A DNA stretch of 64,000 bases from Duganella sp. OV510 (GCF_900100205.1 NZ_FNEQ01000003.1:434001-498000); one strand, 5' to 3'. Positions 19,964 through 29,614 are shown, numbered from the stretch's first letter. Numbers and translations are program-made. Notes: generated from the letters alone by a model not told the origin.

Positions 19964-22117
19964 ATGAAAAAAACTCTTCTCGCGCTCGCCATCCTGAGCA
20001 CCGCAGCCCATGCCGATGAGGGCATGTGGATGCCACAGCAGCTGCCACAAGTAGCCAAGCAACTGAAAGCCGCCGGCCTGAAGCTGGACCCGGCCACCCT
20101 GACCAAATTGACCGAATTCCCGATGGGCGCTATCGTCAGCCTCGGCGGTTGCTCGGCATCGTTCGTGTCGCCGCAGGGCCTGGTTGCCACCAACCATCAC
20201 TGCGTCTACGGCAGCGTCGCCCATAACTCGACGCCGGAACGCAATCTGCTGGCCAATGGTTTCCTGGCCCATAACCTGGGCGAAGAAGTGCCGGCCGCGC
20301 CGGGCACGCGCATCTGGGTGACCAAGGCGGTCACCGATGTCAGCAAGCAGGTGGTCACGCCGGAAGTGGCCAAGCTGAACGGCAAGGCGCGCAGCGATGC
20401 GATCGAGAAGCACCAGAAATCCATCCAGGCCGAGTGCGAAAAAGACGCCGGCCACCGTTGCACCGTGTCGTCCTACTACGGCGGCCTGGAGTTCTACCTG
20501 ATCAAGCAACTGGAAATCCGCGACGTGCGCCTGGTGCACGCACCGGCCGAAGGCGTCGGCAAATTCGGCGGCGACACCGACAACTGGATGTGGCCGCGCC
20601 ACACCGGCGACTACGGCTTCTACCGCGCCTACGTCAGCAAGGACGGCAAGGCCGCCGACTTCAGCAAGGACAACGTGCCTTACGTGCCGCAGCACTTCCT
20701 GAAGCTGGCCAAGGAAGGCGTCAAGGAAGGCGACTTCATCATGGTCCTCGGCTACCCTGGCCGCACCAACCGCCACCGCCTGCCGTCGGAAGTGGCGTTC
20801 ACCTTCGACTGGAACTATCCGGCGTTTGTGAAGCAGTCGGCGGAAAGCCTGGCGATCATCGCTGACACCACCAAGGACAACAAGGACACCGCGCTGAAGT
20901 ACGCGTCGCAGGTAGCCAGCATCAACAACTACTACAAGAACCGCCAGGGCATGCTGGACTCCTACGCCGGCAGCGATATGCTGCAACGTAAGACCGCCGA
21001 GCACGAAGCGCTGAAGCAGTGGATCAACGCCGACGCCAAGCGCAAGGCCGAGTACGCCAGCGACATCGAGGCGGTGGAGAAGCTGATCGCCCAGCGCGAT
21101 GCGGAACTGAAGCAGGACTACTACCTGGGCTCGTCCAAACCACGCCTGCTGAACAGCGCGCGCGTGCTGTACCGCCTGGCCAACGAAAACACCAAGCCGG
21201 ACGCCGAGCGCAAGTCGGGCTACCAGGTGCGTGACGTGCCGCGCATCAAGGCGTCGGTCGATGCGCTGGTGCGCAACTACGACGAGAAAGTCGACAAGGC
21301 GCTGGTGCTGAACAGCCTGAGCAAGTACGCCGCCCAGCCGGCAGCGCAACGCAACGCCGCGTTTGACGCCGTCGCCGGCATCAAGGACGGCATGAGCAAG
21401 GCCGACCTGCAAGCCGCGCTGGACAAGCTGTACGCCGGCAGCAAGCTGGGCGATGCCAACGAGCGCAAAGCCTGGCTGGAACGCAAGCCGGAAGACTTCA
21501 AGGCCAGCGACGACAGCTTCATCAAGGCCGCCGTGGCGCTGTACGGCCCGGACCTGAAAGCCGAAGCAGAAGAGGAAGAACTGGGCGGCAAGCTGCAACA
21601 AGCCTATGCCAACTACATGAAGGCCAAGATCGCCTACATGCACAGCAAGGGCCAGGCCGTCTATCCTGACGCCAACAGCACGCTGCGCGTCACCTTCGGC
21701 AAGATCGCCGGCCGCGATCCAGGCGCCGACGGCACCACCTGGAAGGCGTTCACCACCGTTGAAGGCGTGGCCGCAAAAGCCACCGGCCAGGGCGAGTTCA
21801 ACGCCCCTGCCGCGCAGCTGAAAGCGATCAAGGCCAAGGAGTACGGCAAGTACGCCGATCCGCTGCTGAAGACTGTGCCGGTCAACTACCTGGCGACGCT
21901 GGACATCACCGGCGGCAACTCCGGTTCGGCCGCGCTGAACAGCAAGGGTGAATGGATCGGCCTGGCGTTCGATGGCACGCTGGACTCGATCATCTCCGAC
22001 TGGGACTTCAACAAGAAGATGACCCGCGACATCCAGGTCGACCTGCGCTACATCCTGTGGAATATGAAGCACATCGACCACGCGGACAACCTGCTGAAGG
22101 AAATGGGCGCCGAATAA
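19964..22117 (+). CDS. S46 family dipeptidyl-peptidase (DPP7/DPP11 type)
   Basis: Secreted serine exopeptidase that removes dipeptides from peptide N-termini. A signal peptide is followed by the mature start HADEGMW typical of S46. The chymotrypsin-like half shows TNHHC (catalytic His near 78-79), a DTDNWMWPRH stretch with the catalytic Asp near 205, and GGNSGS with Ser653. An extra helical domain interrupts the barrel, as in the family. Eighteen residues after Ser653 is Gly (FDG), the residue class I recall for hydrophobic-specific DPP7 rather than the Arg of acidic-specific DPP11. This is from memory and unverified. The ATG at 19964 gives a clean signal peptide. 717 residues is normal. Confidence 0.92.
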   Translation: MKKTLLALAILSTAAHADEGMWMPQQLPQVAKQLKAAGLKLDPATLTKLTEFPMGAIVSLGGCSASFVSPQGLVATNHHCVYGSVAHNSTPERNLLANGFLAHNLGEEVPAAPGTRIWVTKAVTDVSKQVVTPEVAKLNGKARSDAIEKHQKSIQAECEKDAGHRCTVSSYYGGLEFYLIKQLEIRDVRLVHAPAEGVGKFGGDTDNWMWPRHTGDYGFYRAYVSKDGKAADFSKDNVPYVPQHFLKLAKEGVKEGDFIMVLGYPGRTNRHRLPSEVAFTFDWNYPAFVKQSAESLAIIADTTKDNKDTALKYASQVASINNYYKNRQGMLDSYAGSDMLQRKTAEHEALKQWINADAKRKAEYASDIEAVEKLIAQRDAELKQDYYLGSSKPRLLNSARVLYRLANENTKPDAERKSGYQVRDVPRIKASVDALVRNYDEKVDKALVLNSLSKYAAQPAAQRNAAFDAVAGIKDGMSKADLQAALDKLYAGSKLGDANERKAWLERKPEDFKASDDSFIKAAVALYGPDLKAEAEEEELGGKLQQAYANYMKAKIAYMHSKGQAVYPDANSTLRVTFGKIAGRDPGADGTTWKAFTTVEGVAAKATGQGEFNAPAAQLKAIKAKEYGKYADPLLKTVPVNYLATLDITGGNSGSAALNSKGEWIGLAFDGTLDSIISDWDFNKKMTRDIQVDLRYILWNMKHIDHADNLLKEMGAE

Positions 22118-22136
22118 TCCACGCCTTCCCATCACG

Positions 22137-22169
22137 AACCACGCCCCGGCAACGCGGCGTGGTTTTTTT
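22137..22169 (+). terminator. rho-independent terminator of the S46 peptidase gene
   Basis: Arms AACCACGCC (22137-22145) and GGCGTGGTT (22156-22164) are followed by a run of T to 22169. It also marks the 3' boundary of the convergent patatin gene. Confidence 0.88.
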
Positions 22170-23124
22170 ATAGCGTGGAAGCGATGCCTACCGCATCTCC
22201 ATGCTGTGCCAGCCAGTTGTCCGCCGCAGTGTGGCCATGCTGGTAAAGGTGCTGCAGGAAAGCCGGCTCGCCGTTCAGCTTGCTGGAAACGCTGTAGCCC
22301 GACAGCAGCTCGACACCACTGATCAGATGCCGGCGCGGCAGCGCCTGCGGCAAGGCGTTCAGCTCGCGCAGGTAGCTGGTGTTGAAGGCAATCTCATTCG
22401 AGCGGTTGCCGATGTCGGCCATGGTGCGCGGCGCCTGCGCCCGCGCCACCGGATTGTTACGCACGATAATCATGTCGGCGCCATCCCGTTGCAGGAACGG
22501 TGCCAGCGGCGGATTGGCGATATAGCTGCCATCCCAATAGGCCTCGCCATCCACCTCGACCGCCGCGAACACCGTCGGCAGGCAGGCGGACGCCAGCACC
22601 TTTTGCACATCCAGTTCCTCGCGCATGAAGATGCGGCCGGCGCCGGTGCGTACATTGGTGGCCGCCACAAACAGCTGCAACTCCTCGCAGGCGCGCACGC
22701 GCTCGAAATCGATCAGCGCCGCCAGCAACTTGCGCAAGGGATTCTGCGACAGCGGCGTTTCCGGCACCGGCCCGATCAAGGCGCCGGCCATTTCCAGCAT
22801 CTGATAGGCCGGCGAAAATTCCATCGTCCAACCGCCTGCCCAATGGTCAAGCGGGGTACGCTGCAGTGGCGTGAACATGAAGGCCTGGCCCAGCGCGGTC
22901 CAGAAGCGCCGCAAGGCTTGCTGCGCGCCACGGCGGCCACCGCCGCGCGCATAGCCATCGGCCAGCACCACCGCGTTGACGGCGCCTGAGCTGCTGCCGC
23001 TGAGGCTGTCGATCAGGAAGCGCTCGTCGTCCAGCAAGCGGTCCAGCACACCCCAGGTGTAGGCGCCATACGTGCCCGCGCCCTGCAGGCCGAGGCAGAC
23101 CTTCTTCGGCAAGGCGCCCGTCAT
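22168..23124 (-). CDS. patatin-like phospholipase family protein
   Basis: Predicted serine lipid acyl hydrolase of 318 residues. The oxyanion-hole segment LQGAGTYGAYTWGVL is near residues 13-27, the nucleophile elbow GSSSG at 43-47 (S45), and the Asp of the Ser-Asp dyad in WDGSY (D198). There is no signal peptide or membrane helix, so it is probably cytoplasmic or exported by another route. It overlaps by 4 bases the small membrane-protein gene upstream, implying translational coupling. Substrate unknown. Some relatives occur in polyhydroxyalkanoate or lipid turnover. Confidence 0.88.
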   Translation of the reverse strand: MTGALPKKVCLGLQGAGTYGAYTWGVLDRLLDDERFLIDSLSGSSSGAVNAVVLADGYARGGGRRGAQQALRRFWTALGQAFMFTPLQRTPLDHWAGGWTMEFSPAYQMLEMAGALIGPVPETPLSQNPLRKLLAALIDFERVRACEELQLFVAATNVRTGAGRIFMREELDVQKVLASACLPTVFAAVEVDGEAYWDGSYIANPPLAPFLQRDGADMIIVRNNPVARAQAPRTMADIGNRSNEIAFNTSYLRELNALPQALPRRHLISGVELLSGYSVSSKLNGEPAFLQHLYQHGHTAADNWLAQHGDAVGIASTL

Positions 23125-23606
23125 GTGACCGCCCTTTCCCGCTTGCGATGGTTGAGCAGCGCGCCGGCCGCCAGGCCCAGGCCAAAGGCGGCGTACACCA
23201 GCGCCAGCGAGCCGCGCGACACCCGCTCCTCAAAACCGGGCTGCAGCCGCTTGGGCGTCAGCTGGTAATCAACGAAGCACGCTACCGCTGCGGCCGTCAC
23301 GGAGGCCGCCAACGTGGACTTGGGTGAGCGGCGCGCCAGCACCTTGCCCGCAGCCTGCTCCAGCAGGCTGGCCCAGAACACACCGCTGGCGTGATGAATC
23401 ACATAGCCCACCAGCGTGTATTTCCACGACGCCCCATCGCGGCGAAACGCCTTGTCGCCCCACAGCCAATGGCTGACGGCATTCACGCCACCGAACACGC
23501 TGCCGCTGTCTTTTTTCGCGCGCGCCGCCAGCACCGCAGCCGATGCCACGCTGGCCAAAGCACCGGGCAGCATGCCCTTGCCGATCATTAACTTCCAATT
23601 GTCCAT
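23121..23606 (-). CDS. hypothetical membrane protein coupled to patatin gene
   Basis: A 161-residue protein with several weakly hydrophobic, Ala/Gly-rich segments (about 10-30, 60-85, 95-115, 130-152), so probably a small integral membrane protein. YVIHHASGVFWASLLEQ and FVDYQLTPKRLQPGFE are distinctive stretches that I cannot tie to a named family. Its stop overlaps the patatin start (ATGA), which suggests the two act together, perhaps in membrane lipid handling. This is inference from context only. Confidence 0.7.
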   Translation of the reverse strand: MDNWKLMIGKGMLPGALASVASAAVLAARAKKDSGSVFGGVNAVSHWLWGDKAFRRDGASWKYTLVGYVIHHASGVFWASLLEQAAGKVLARRSPKSTLAASVTAAAVACFVDYQLTPKRLQPGFEERVSRGSLALVYAAFGLGLAAGALLNHRKRERAVT

Positions 23607-23710
23607 AGCGATTACCCCGATTCGTGTAAGGTCAAGACGAAATCACGATACCGAAAAAACCATCGGGACGGCGCGGCTTAAGCAGCGGAAACAATTGAGG
23701 AAGGAAGCCG

Positions 23711-24175
23711 ATGGAATACATCATGTTCAAATGGCTGCACATACTATCGTCGACCTTGCTGTTTGGCACCGGTATTGGCTCAGCCTGGTATCTGCTGTTC
23801 GCCGTCATCAGCCGCAATGTGACGGCGATTGCGGTGGTCACCCGCATTGTCGTGCTGACCGACTGGATCTTCACCGGCGCCACAATGATCGTGCAGCCGG
23901 CGACCGGCTTCTATCTGGTGCACCTGGCGGGCTATCCCTTGCACAGCCGCTGGATCATGTGGTCACTGGTGTTGTACCTGGTAGCGCTGGCGTGCTGGCT
24001 GCCGGTGGTGTGGCTGCAGATCCGCCTGCGCAAGCTGTCCGCTTCGGCGGCGGCACGCGGCCTGCCCTTGTCGAAAGAGTTCTGGCGCTGCTTCACCGCG
24101 TGGGTGGTGCTTGGTGTGCCGGCCTTCTTCGCGTTTCTCGGCATCTTCTACCTTATGGTAGCCAAGCCGGTATGA
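23711..24175 (+). CDS. DUF2269 family integral membrane protein
   Basis: A 154-residue membrane protein with four hydrophobic helices (about 5-28, 37-60, 70-95, 122-148). The opening MFKWLHILSSTLLFGTGIGSAW and the later FTGATMIVQPATG are typical of the DUF2269 group. A His in the first helix and polar residues in the second recall small haem- or quinone-binding membrane proteins, but this is speculative. The ATG at 23711 follows GGAAG; an in-frame ATG at 23723 is possible. A FMN reductase gene follows 76 bases downstream in the same direction. Confidence 0.8.
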   Translation: MEYIMFKWLHILSSTLLFGTGIGSAWYLLFAVISRNVTAIAVVTRIVVLTDWIFTGATMIVQPATGFYLVHLAGYPLHSRWIMWSLVLYLVALACWLPVVWLQIRLRKLSASAAARGLPLSKEFWRCFTAWVVLGVPAFFAFLGIFYLMVAKPV

Positions 24176-24251
24176 CCTTTAACATAGCGGGGCTTGGTTG
24201 GCGAATCGGTTACAGTATCGTTTCCATCCAACCCACCCGAAGGAGATATCC

Positions 24252-24818
24252 ATGTCCGCGAAGAAAATCGCTGTTGTGATCGGCAGTCTGCGCAAGGAGT
24301 CGCTGAACCGCAAATTTGCCCACGAGGTCATTGCACTGGCGCCGGAATCGCTCAGCCTGGACATCGTCGAGATCGGCGAGCTGGCCCTGTATAACGAGGA
24401 TCTGGAAGGCAACGGCGTGACGCCACCGCAGGCGTGGACGCAGTTCCGCGACCGCATCAAGGAATACGACGGCGTGCTGTTCTTCACGCCGGAATACAAC
24501 CGCTCGACGCCAGCGGCGCTGAAGAATGCACTGGACGTCGGCTCGCGTCCTTACGGCAGCAGCGTGTGGAGCGGCAAGCCGGCCGGCATCGTCAGCGTGA
24601 CGCCAGGCGCCACCGGCGCGTTCGGCGCCAACCACCATCTGCGCCAGTCGCTGGTGTTCCTCGACATGCCGATCCTGCAGCAGCCGGAAGCCTATATCGG
24701 CGGCGCCGCCAAACTGCTGGACGACAACGGCAAGATCAACAACGACAGCACCAGGCAATTCCTGAAGAAATTCATCGACACCTACGCCGACTGGGTCGAA
24801 ACCACCGCCAAGAAATAA
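24252..24818 (+). CDS. NADPH-dependent FMN reductase family protein
   Basis: Flavodoxin-like oxidoreductase of 188 residues. It has the phosphate-binding loop VIGSLRKESLNRKF at about residues 9-22, and PEYNRSTPAALKNALD for flavin and nicotinamide contact. Homologues reduce FMN, quinones, azo dyes or chromate with NADPH. A strong AAGGAGATATCC lies immediately before the ATG at 24252, which settles the start over the open ATG at 24198. Probably cytoplasmic and dimeric or tetrameric. It ends directly against a convergent secreted-protein gene. Confidence 0.92.
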   Translation: MSAKKIAVVIGSLRKESLNRKFAHEVIALAPESLSLDIVEIGELALYNEDLEGNGVTPPQAWTQFRDRIKEYDGVLFFTPEYNRSTPAALKNALDVGSRPYGSSVWSGKPAGIVSVTPGATGAFGANHHLRQSLVFLDMPILQQPEAYIGGAAKLLDDNGKINNDSTRQFLKKFIDTYADWVETTAKK

Positions 24819-25493
24819 TCAGCGCTTCAGCGCCTTGAAGGCATAGCCGGCCGCCGTCAGCGCGGCCGACTGGCTTTTGGATGGCGTGCCGCGATTCAGT
24901 GCCAGCAGACGTGCACCGTCCCGCCCCGGCAGCAGCGCCAGATCAGCACCTGGCAGACGCTGCGCCAGCACGGCCGCCTCATCCTCCGCACCGCCGGCAT
25001 ACAGCCGGTAAGAGGCGCGACGGTTGCCGACCTCCAGCAGATAGCCAGCCACCGCCACTGTGCCCGGCGCGCCCGGCATGGCCGTCACCCGCAGCCATGC
25101 TGCCTGCTTGCGCAGGTCCAGCGTACTCCACGGCCGCAGCGGATGCAGGCGCGGACCCGACGACGGCGACACGCGCGCCGCGCCAGCCCCGCCATTTTCG
25201 CTGCCAGCACCGAACGCTTCGGGCACGACCACCGCCGCGCCATCACGCAGCGCGTGCAGCGGCGCCAACCCTTCATAGCGGCCAGCACCGGCCGGCAGCA
25301 CCAGCAGCAGATCCGCCGCAGGCCAGCCGGGCGCGGCCTCCTGACAGTACGCCTCGGCATCCGCAGCCACCACCAGCACGCTCAGCCCCTGGAAGCGAAT
25401 CTGCACCAATCCCTTGCCCGCCAACTGCACGAGCCCCTGCGCCATGCTCCAGCTGCATGCCAGCGCCAGCAACACCGCCACGTACCATCGCAT
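24819..25493 (-). CDS. secreted hypothetical protein, possibly degenerate metallo-hydrolase-like
   Basis: A 224-residue protein with a signal peptide (MRWYVAVLLALACSWSMA). The body has the alternating strand pattern of a metallo-beta-lactamase fold: QIRFQGLSVLVVAAD, then DLLLVLP, GAAVVVPEAFG and GADLALLPG. However, the HxHxDH zinc motif is absent. If it is a relative, it has lost catalysis. The product is presumably periplasmic, and no partner is evident. Convergent with the FMN reductase gene. The family call is tentative and the signal peptide is the firm part. Confidence 0.6.
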   Translation of the reverse strand: MRWYVAVLLALACSWSMAQGLVQLAGKGLVQIRFQGLSVLVVAADAEAYCQEAAPGWPAADLLLVLPAGAGRYEGLAPLHALRDGAAVVVPEAFGAGSENGGAGAARVSPSSGPRLHPLRPWSTLDLRKQAAWLRVTAMPGAPGTVAVAGYLLEVGNRRASYRLYAGGAEDEAAVLAQRLPGADLALLPGRDGARLLALNRGTPSKSQSAALTAAGYAFKALKR

Positions 25494-25646
25494 CGCCGCC
25501 TCCCGTCATCATCAGGAAGCCAGTAAAACATCGACAGCCTGAATTTACCTTGAAGCAACGCAAAGCCCCGGCCGGGAGCGCTCAAAAAACGGGCACAATG
25601 ATACAATCCCGCCCTTCCCTCCCATCCCGCTGAGATCCAGACGACC

Positions 25647-27332
25647 ATGCACGACATGCTGACGCCTTATGAAAAAGGCAATCAAAATCAAACCACCACC
25701 TGGAGCGAATGCATCGCCTTCTACACCGAGCTGGCGCAACGCTTCCCGCACGTGCTGCGGTTTGAGCAGATCGGTCTGTCCGACGGCGGCATCCCGGTGC
25801 ACGCCGGCGTGGTCAGTGCCGACGGCGTGCACGACCGCAGCCAGATCAAGGCCGAAGGCCGCACCGTCTTCTTCAACAACAACGGCATCCATCCTGGCGA
25901 ACCGGAAGGTGTGGATGCCTGCATGGCCATCGTGCGCGACCTGTGCTTCGATCCGGCCAGGCTGGCGGCGCTGGGCGACACCGTGCTGCTGTTCGTCCCG
26001 CTGTACAACGTCGACGGCGCGCTGAACCGCGCCAACACCTCGCGCGTCAACCAGGATGGCCCGGAGCAGTTCGGCTTCCGCGGCAACAGCCGCCACCTCG
26101 ACCTGAACCGCGACTTCGTCAAGTGCGACACGTACAACGCCCAGCTGTTCAACCAGCTGCTGACCAGCTGGGACCCGGACGTGATGGTGGACACCCACAC
26201 CTCCAACGGCGCCGACTATCCATACACGATGACGCTGATCCACACGCAGGCGGACAAGCTGGGCTACGGCCTCGGCCCCTTCCTGCGCCAGACCATGCTG
26301 CCGCACATCTACAAAGAAATGGAAGCCAAAGGCTGGCCGACCTGCCCTTACGTCAATCCAGTCAAGGACACGCCGGATGACGGCATCGCCGAGTTCCTCG
26401 AAGTGCCGCGCTTTTCGACCGGCTTCGCCGCCCTGCACCACGTGATCGGCTTCATGCCGGAAACGCACATGCTCAAACCGTTCAAGGACCGCTACGATTC
26501 GATGCGCGCCCTGCTGGATGTGACGATGGCCTTCACCGTGCAATACGGCGAACAAATCAAACAACTGCGCGCCGAAGCCAAAGAGCAAGCCGCCAACGCC
26601 ACCGAATGGACCGTCAGCTGGAAGATGGACGAAAACAATCCATCGACCTTCCGCTTCAAAGGCTACGAAGCCCAGCGCACGCCTAGCCTGCTGGGCGACT
26701 ACCAGCGCCTGTCCTACGACCGCAGCAAGCCGTGGGAAAAGGACATCGCCTACTACAACAGCTTCGTGCCGTCAGCCACCGTGCGCGCGCCGAAAGGCTA
26801 CATCATTCCGCAAGCGTGGCGCGAAGCCATCGAGCGCCTGCAATGGAACGGCGTGGAAATGGCGCGCTTCGAAGACGCGCAGGAAGTGGAAGCGCAGTAC
26901 TACCACATCGTCTCCGTGATCTCGCGTCCGCACGCCTACGAAGGCCATATGTACCACGACGATGTGCAGCTGGAAGCGCACACTGCGCTGTTCACCGTGC
27001 AGCCGGGCGACTGGTTCGTGCCGCTGAAGCAGGCCAACGCCCGCTACGCTGTCGAAACGCTGGAACCGCAAGGCCATGACTCGTTCTTCCGCTGGGGCTT
27101 CTTCAACAGCGTGCTGGAGAAAAAAGAAAACTTCTCCGACTACGTGTTCGAAGACCTGGCGCTGGAGATGCTGGAAACCGAACCGGAACTGAAAGCCAAA
27201 TTCGAAGCATGGAAGGCCAACAATTCATCATTGGTATCGGACCAGGAAGCGGTACTGGGCTTCATCTTCGCCAACGGCAAGCGCCACGAAGAACCTGAAT
27301 GGCGCCGCTACCCGGTGCTGTCGGTCTTCTAA
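25647..27332 (+). CDS. M14 family zinc carboxypeptidase-like protein
   Basis: Metallopeptidase of the carboxypeptidase A superfamily, 561 residues. Zinc ligands fit HPGE (H82, E85) and DTHTSNG (H184), with HLDLNRD (N154, R155) in the substrate-carboxylate position. The C-terminal 200 residues form an extra domain with no family I recognise. No signal peptide is seen, so it is probably cytoplasmic. It might process peptides or cell-wall fragments. The upstream AATGATACAATCCC could hold a -10. It stands alone, and the next gene is 79 bases downstream with a hairpin between. Confidence 0.85.
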   Translation: MHDMLTPYEKGNQNQTTTWSECIAFYTELAQRFPHVLRFEQIGLSDGGIPVHAGVVSADGVHDRSQIKAEGRTVFFNNNGIHPGEPEGVDACMAIVRDLCFDPARLAALGDTVLLFVPLYNVDGALNRANTSRVNQDGPEQFGFRGNSRHLDLNRDFVKCDTYNAQLFNQLLTSWDPDVMVDTHTSNGADYPYTMTLIHTQADKLGYGLGPFLRQTMLPHIYKEMEAKGWPTCPYVNPVKDTPDDGIAEFLEVPRFSTGFAALHHVIGFMPETHMLKPFKDRYDSMRALLDVTMAFTVQYGEQIKQLRAEAKEQAANATEWTVSWKMDENNPSTFRFKGYEAQRTPSLLGDYQRLSYDRSKPWEKDIAYYNSFVPSATVRAPKGYIIPQAWREAIERLQWNGVEMARFEDAQEVEAQYYHIVSVISRPHAYEGHMYHDDVQLEAHTALFTVQPGDWFVPLKQANARYAVETLEPQGHDSFFRWGFFNSVLEKKENFSDYVFEDLALEMLETEPELKAKFEAWKANNSSLVSDQEAVLGFIFANGKRHEEPEWRRYPVLSVF

Positions 27333-27354
27333 ATTTTAATCCTGCGTTACACAT

Positions 27355-27387
27355 CATGCGCATCCTGGCGATCCTGGGATGCGCATG
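27355..27387 (+). repeat. hairpin between M14 peptidase and FUSC genes
   Basis: Perfect 11-base arms CATGCGCATCC (27355-27365) and GGATGCGCATG (27377-27387) flank an 11-base loop. There is no T-run. It covers an in-frame ATG at 27379, which would be occluded, and so supports the later start at 27412 for the next gene. Confidence 0.6.
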
Positions 27388-27411
27388 CAAGCTGCCCACA
27401 AGGCCATAGCC

Positions 27412-29607
27412 ATGCATTACGCACTCAATCTGCGCACCTTCTTCTATAGCCATTACTTTTATCTTGGCTTGCGCTTCGCCGCCGGACTGGTAGGCGTTAC
27501 GCTGATTACCCTTCAATTTGCCGACATGGCGGTCGCCATGACGGTCTGCATCGGCGCGCTGTGCACCGCGCTGATGGACATGCCCAGCCCCCTGCGCCAC
27601 AAGTTCAACGAGATGAGCGCCTCGGTGCTGCTATGCAGCGCCGTCACCTTGCTCATCAGTCTGTGCGCACCGTATCACTGGCTGCTGATGGTGATGCTGG
27701 TAGTGATCAGCTTTGCCGCCTGCATGATGGTGGTCTACGGCCGCAAGTCGATGCCGCTGCAACTGGCCACGCTGTTCATCATGACCATGTCGATGGAACA
27801 CACGATGACGATGCGCGAGTCCTTCATCCATACCGGCTTGTTCACACTGGGCGCCGTGGCCTATCTCGCCTATGCAATGGCGGTGTCGTGGGTGCTGCGC
27901 CACCGCATCAAGCAGCAGGTGCTGGCGGAGGCATTGTTCGAGCTGGCGGCCTACATCGATATCAAGGCGGATTTCTACGACACGCGCTTCAACCTCACCG
28001 AGCAATTCAATAAGCTGATCCGCCATCAAAGCCTGCTGGCCGACCGCCAGCAAGCCTCGCGTGATCTGATCCTGCGTGCGCATAACAACGCCAAGGATGC
28101 GATTGTGGTGCAGGTTCACGTCTGCATGCTGGACCTGTATGAGCTGATCCTCTCCACGCACACCGACTACGCGCTGCTGCGCACCCACCTGGCCGATTCG
28201 CCGGTGATGCAGACGCTGCACGATCTGGCCTACAAGGCGGCGCGCGATATCGAATCGGTGGCGTATGACGTCACGCGCAAGAAGTCCTCCTATCCAGAGA
28301 TCAGCTACGAGCCGGAACTGGAGGCGATCGAAGCGGAACTGGCGGCGATCCAGCAGCGCATCGACGACGGCAAGCCGCAGCAGGAAGCGCTGGCCGTACT
28401 GCGCGCGCAGCGCAACAAGATCCGCGCCATCATCAAGATGATCGGCGAGCTGCATCAGGCCAGTCAGAAGGCTTACGACACCACTCCGTTCTGGGCGGAT
28501 GCCGACATGGGGCCGTTCCTGTCGCAGCAGAAGTATGAGTTGCGCATGATTCTGTCGCACCTGCGCGTGGATTCGCCGATCTTCCGCTTCTCGCTGCGGG
28601 TGGCGATGGCGATTTCGGTCGGCCTGGCGGTGGCGGCGCTGCTGCCGTATGCGGCGCACAGCTACTGGATCGTGCTGACGATTGTGATCATCCTCAAGCC
28701 GTCGTTCAGCATGACCAAGCAGCGCCGCAGCGACCGCATCATCGGCACCATCATCGGCTGCATCATCACCGCGCTGATCATCAAGTTCCTGAACTACCCG
28801 GCGGCGATACTCGGCATCCTGGTGCTGTCGACGGTGGCCACGCCCACCTTCATCTACCTGCGCTACCGTTACGCGGCGATTGCGGTATCGATCATGATCC
28901 TGCTGCAAATGCACCTGATCGCGCCGGGCAACCATGACCTCATCATGGAGCGGCTGGTGGACACCTTTATCGGTGCGGCGGTGGCGACGGCGTTCAGCTT
29001 TGTGCTGGCCAACTGGGAATATCAATCCTTGCCGCGTCTGGTCGGCGAGGTGCTGAATGTGAACCTGCGCTACATGCAGGCCAGCTTCGATCTGCTGCAA
29101 GGCAAAGGCAAGGACGATTTCGCCTACCGCATCGAACGCAAGCGGCTGATGGATTCGCTGGCGGCGCTTAGCTCGGCGCTGGTGCGCATGCTGGACGAAC
29201 CGGCGCGCAAGCAGCGCGCGGTAGAGGACATCAACCTGTTCATCGTACAGAACTACCTGCTGGTGGCGCACGTGGCGGCCTTGCGGGCGATCCTGCGCCG
29301 GCATACGAAGGAGCTGCCGACCAGCGCCGTCAACGCCATGCTGGGCGAAAGCCACGATCAGGTGGTGGACATTCTCACGCGCGCACTCGATCCGCGTCGC
29401 GCGGTGGCACGCGAAGCAGCCAGCCAGGCCGACGAGGATGCACTGATGTCGGCATCAACGCTGTCAGCGCAAAGCGCTGCGGCGGCGCAGGCGGCGGTGG
29501 TGCCGTGGTCGGGCTGGCCGCTGGTCCAGCGCCGCATTCGTTTGCTGCAAGCGGACGCGGTCAAGATCATCGTCCACCGCGAAGCCATCCTTCGCGACCT
29601 CGCCTGA
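27412..29607 (+). CDS. FUSC/YccS-like inner-membrane transporter
   Basis: Large membrane protein of the fusaric-acid-resistance (FUSC/YccS) type. Two clusters of about five to six helices (residues about 15-165 and 395-530 of this frame) are separated by a cytoplasmic region containing a charged coiled-coil stretch (ELEAIEAELAAIQQRI). Relatives export aromatic acids together with a membrane-fusion protein, but no such partner is adjacent. Starts at 27379 and 27412 are both possible. I use the later one because the earlier lies inside a hairpin and the downstream AAGG is better spaced. Substrate unknown. Confidence 0.85.
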   Translation: MHYALNLRTFFYSHYFYLGLRFAAGLVGVTLITLQFADMAVAMTVCIGALCTALMDMPSPLRHKFNEMSASVLLCSAVTLLISLCAPYHWLLMVMLVVISFAACMMVVYGRKSMPLQLATLFIMTMSMEHTMTMRESFIHTGLFTLGAVAYLAYAMAVSWVLRHRIKQQVLAEALFELAAYIDIKADFYDTRFNLTEQFNKLIRHQSLLADRQQASRDLILRAHNNAKDAIVVQVHVCMLDLYELILSTHTDYALLRTHLADSPVMQTLHDLAYKAARDIESVAYDVTRKKSSYPEISYEPELEAIEAELAAIQQRIDDGKPQQEALAVLRAQRNKIRAIIKMIGELHQASQKAYDTTPFWADADMGPFLSQQKYELRMILSHLRVDSPIFRFSLRVAMAISVGLAVAALLPYAAHSYWIVLTIVIILKPSFSMTKQRRSDRIIGTIIGCIITALIIKFLNYPAAILGILVLSTVATPTFIYLRYRYAAIAVSIMILLQMHLIAPGNHDLIMERLVDTFIGAAVATAFSFVLANWEYQSLPRLVGEVLNVNLRYMQASFDLLQGKGKDDFAYRIERKRLMDSLAALSSALVRMLDEPARKQRAVEDINLFIVQNYLLVAHVAALRAILRRHTKELPTSAVNAMLGESHDQVVDILTRALDPRRAVAREAASQADEDALMSASTLSAQSAAAAQAAVVPWSGWPLVQRRIRLLQADAVKIIVHREAILRDLA

Positions 29608-29614
29608 ACTGTGC

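Noticed and set aside
19871..22135. Minus-strand open frame (754 codons) opposite the S46 peptidase gene
   Set aside because: The plus-strand protein has a signal peptide and catalytic motifs. The minus frame has none.
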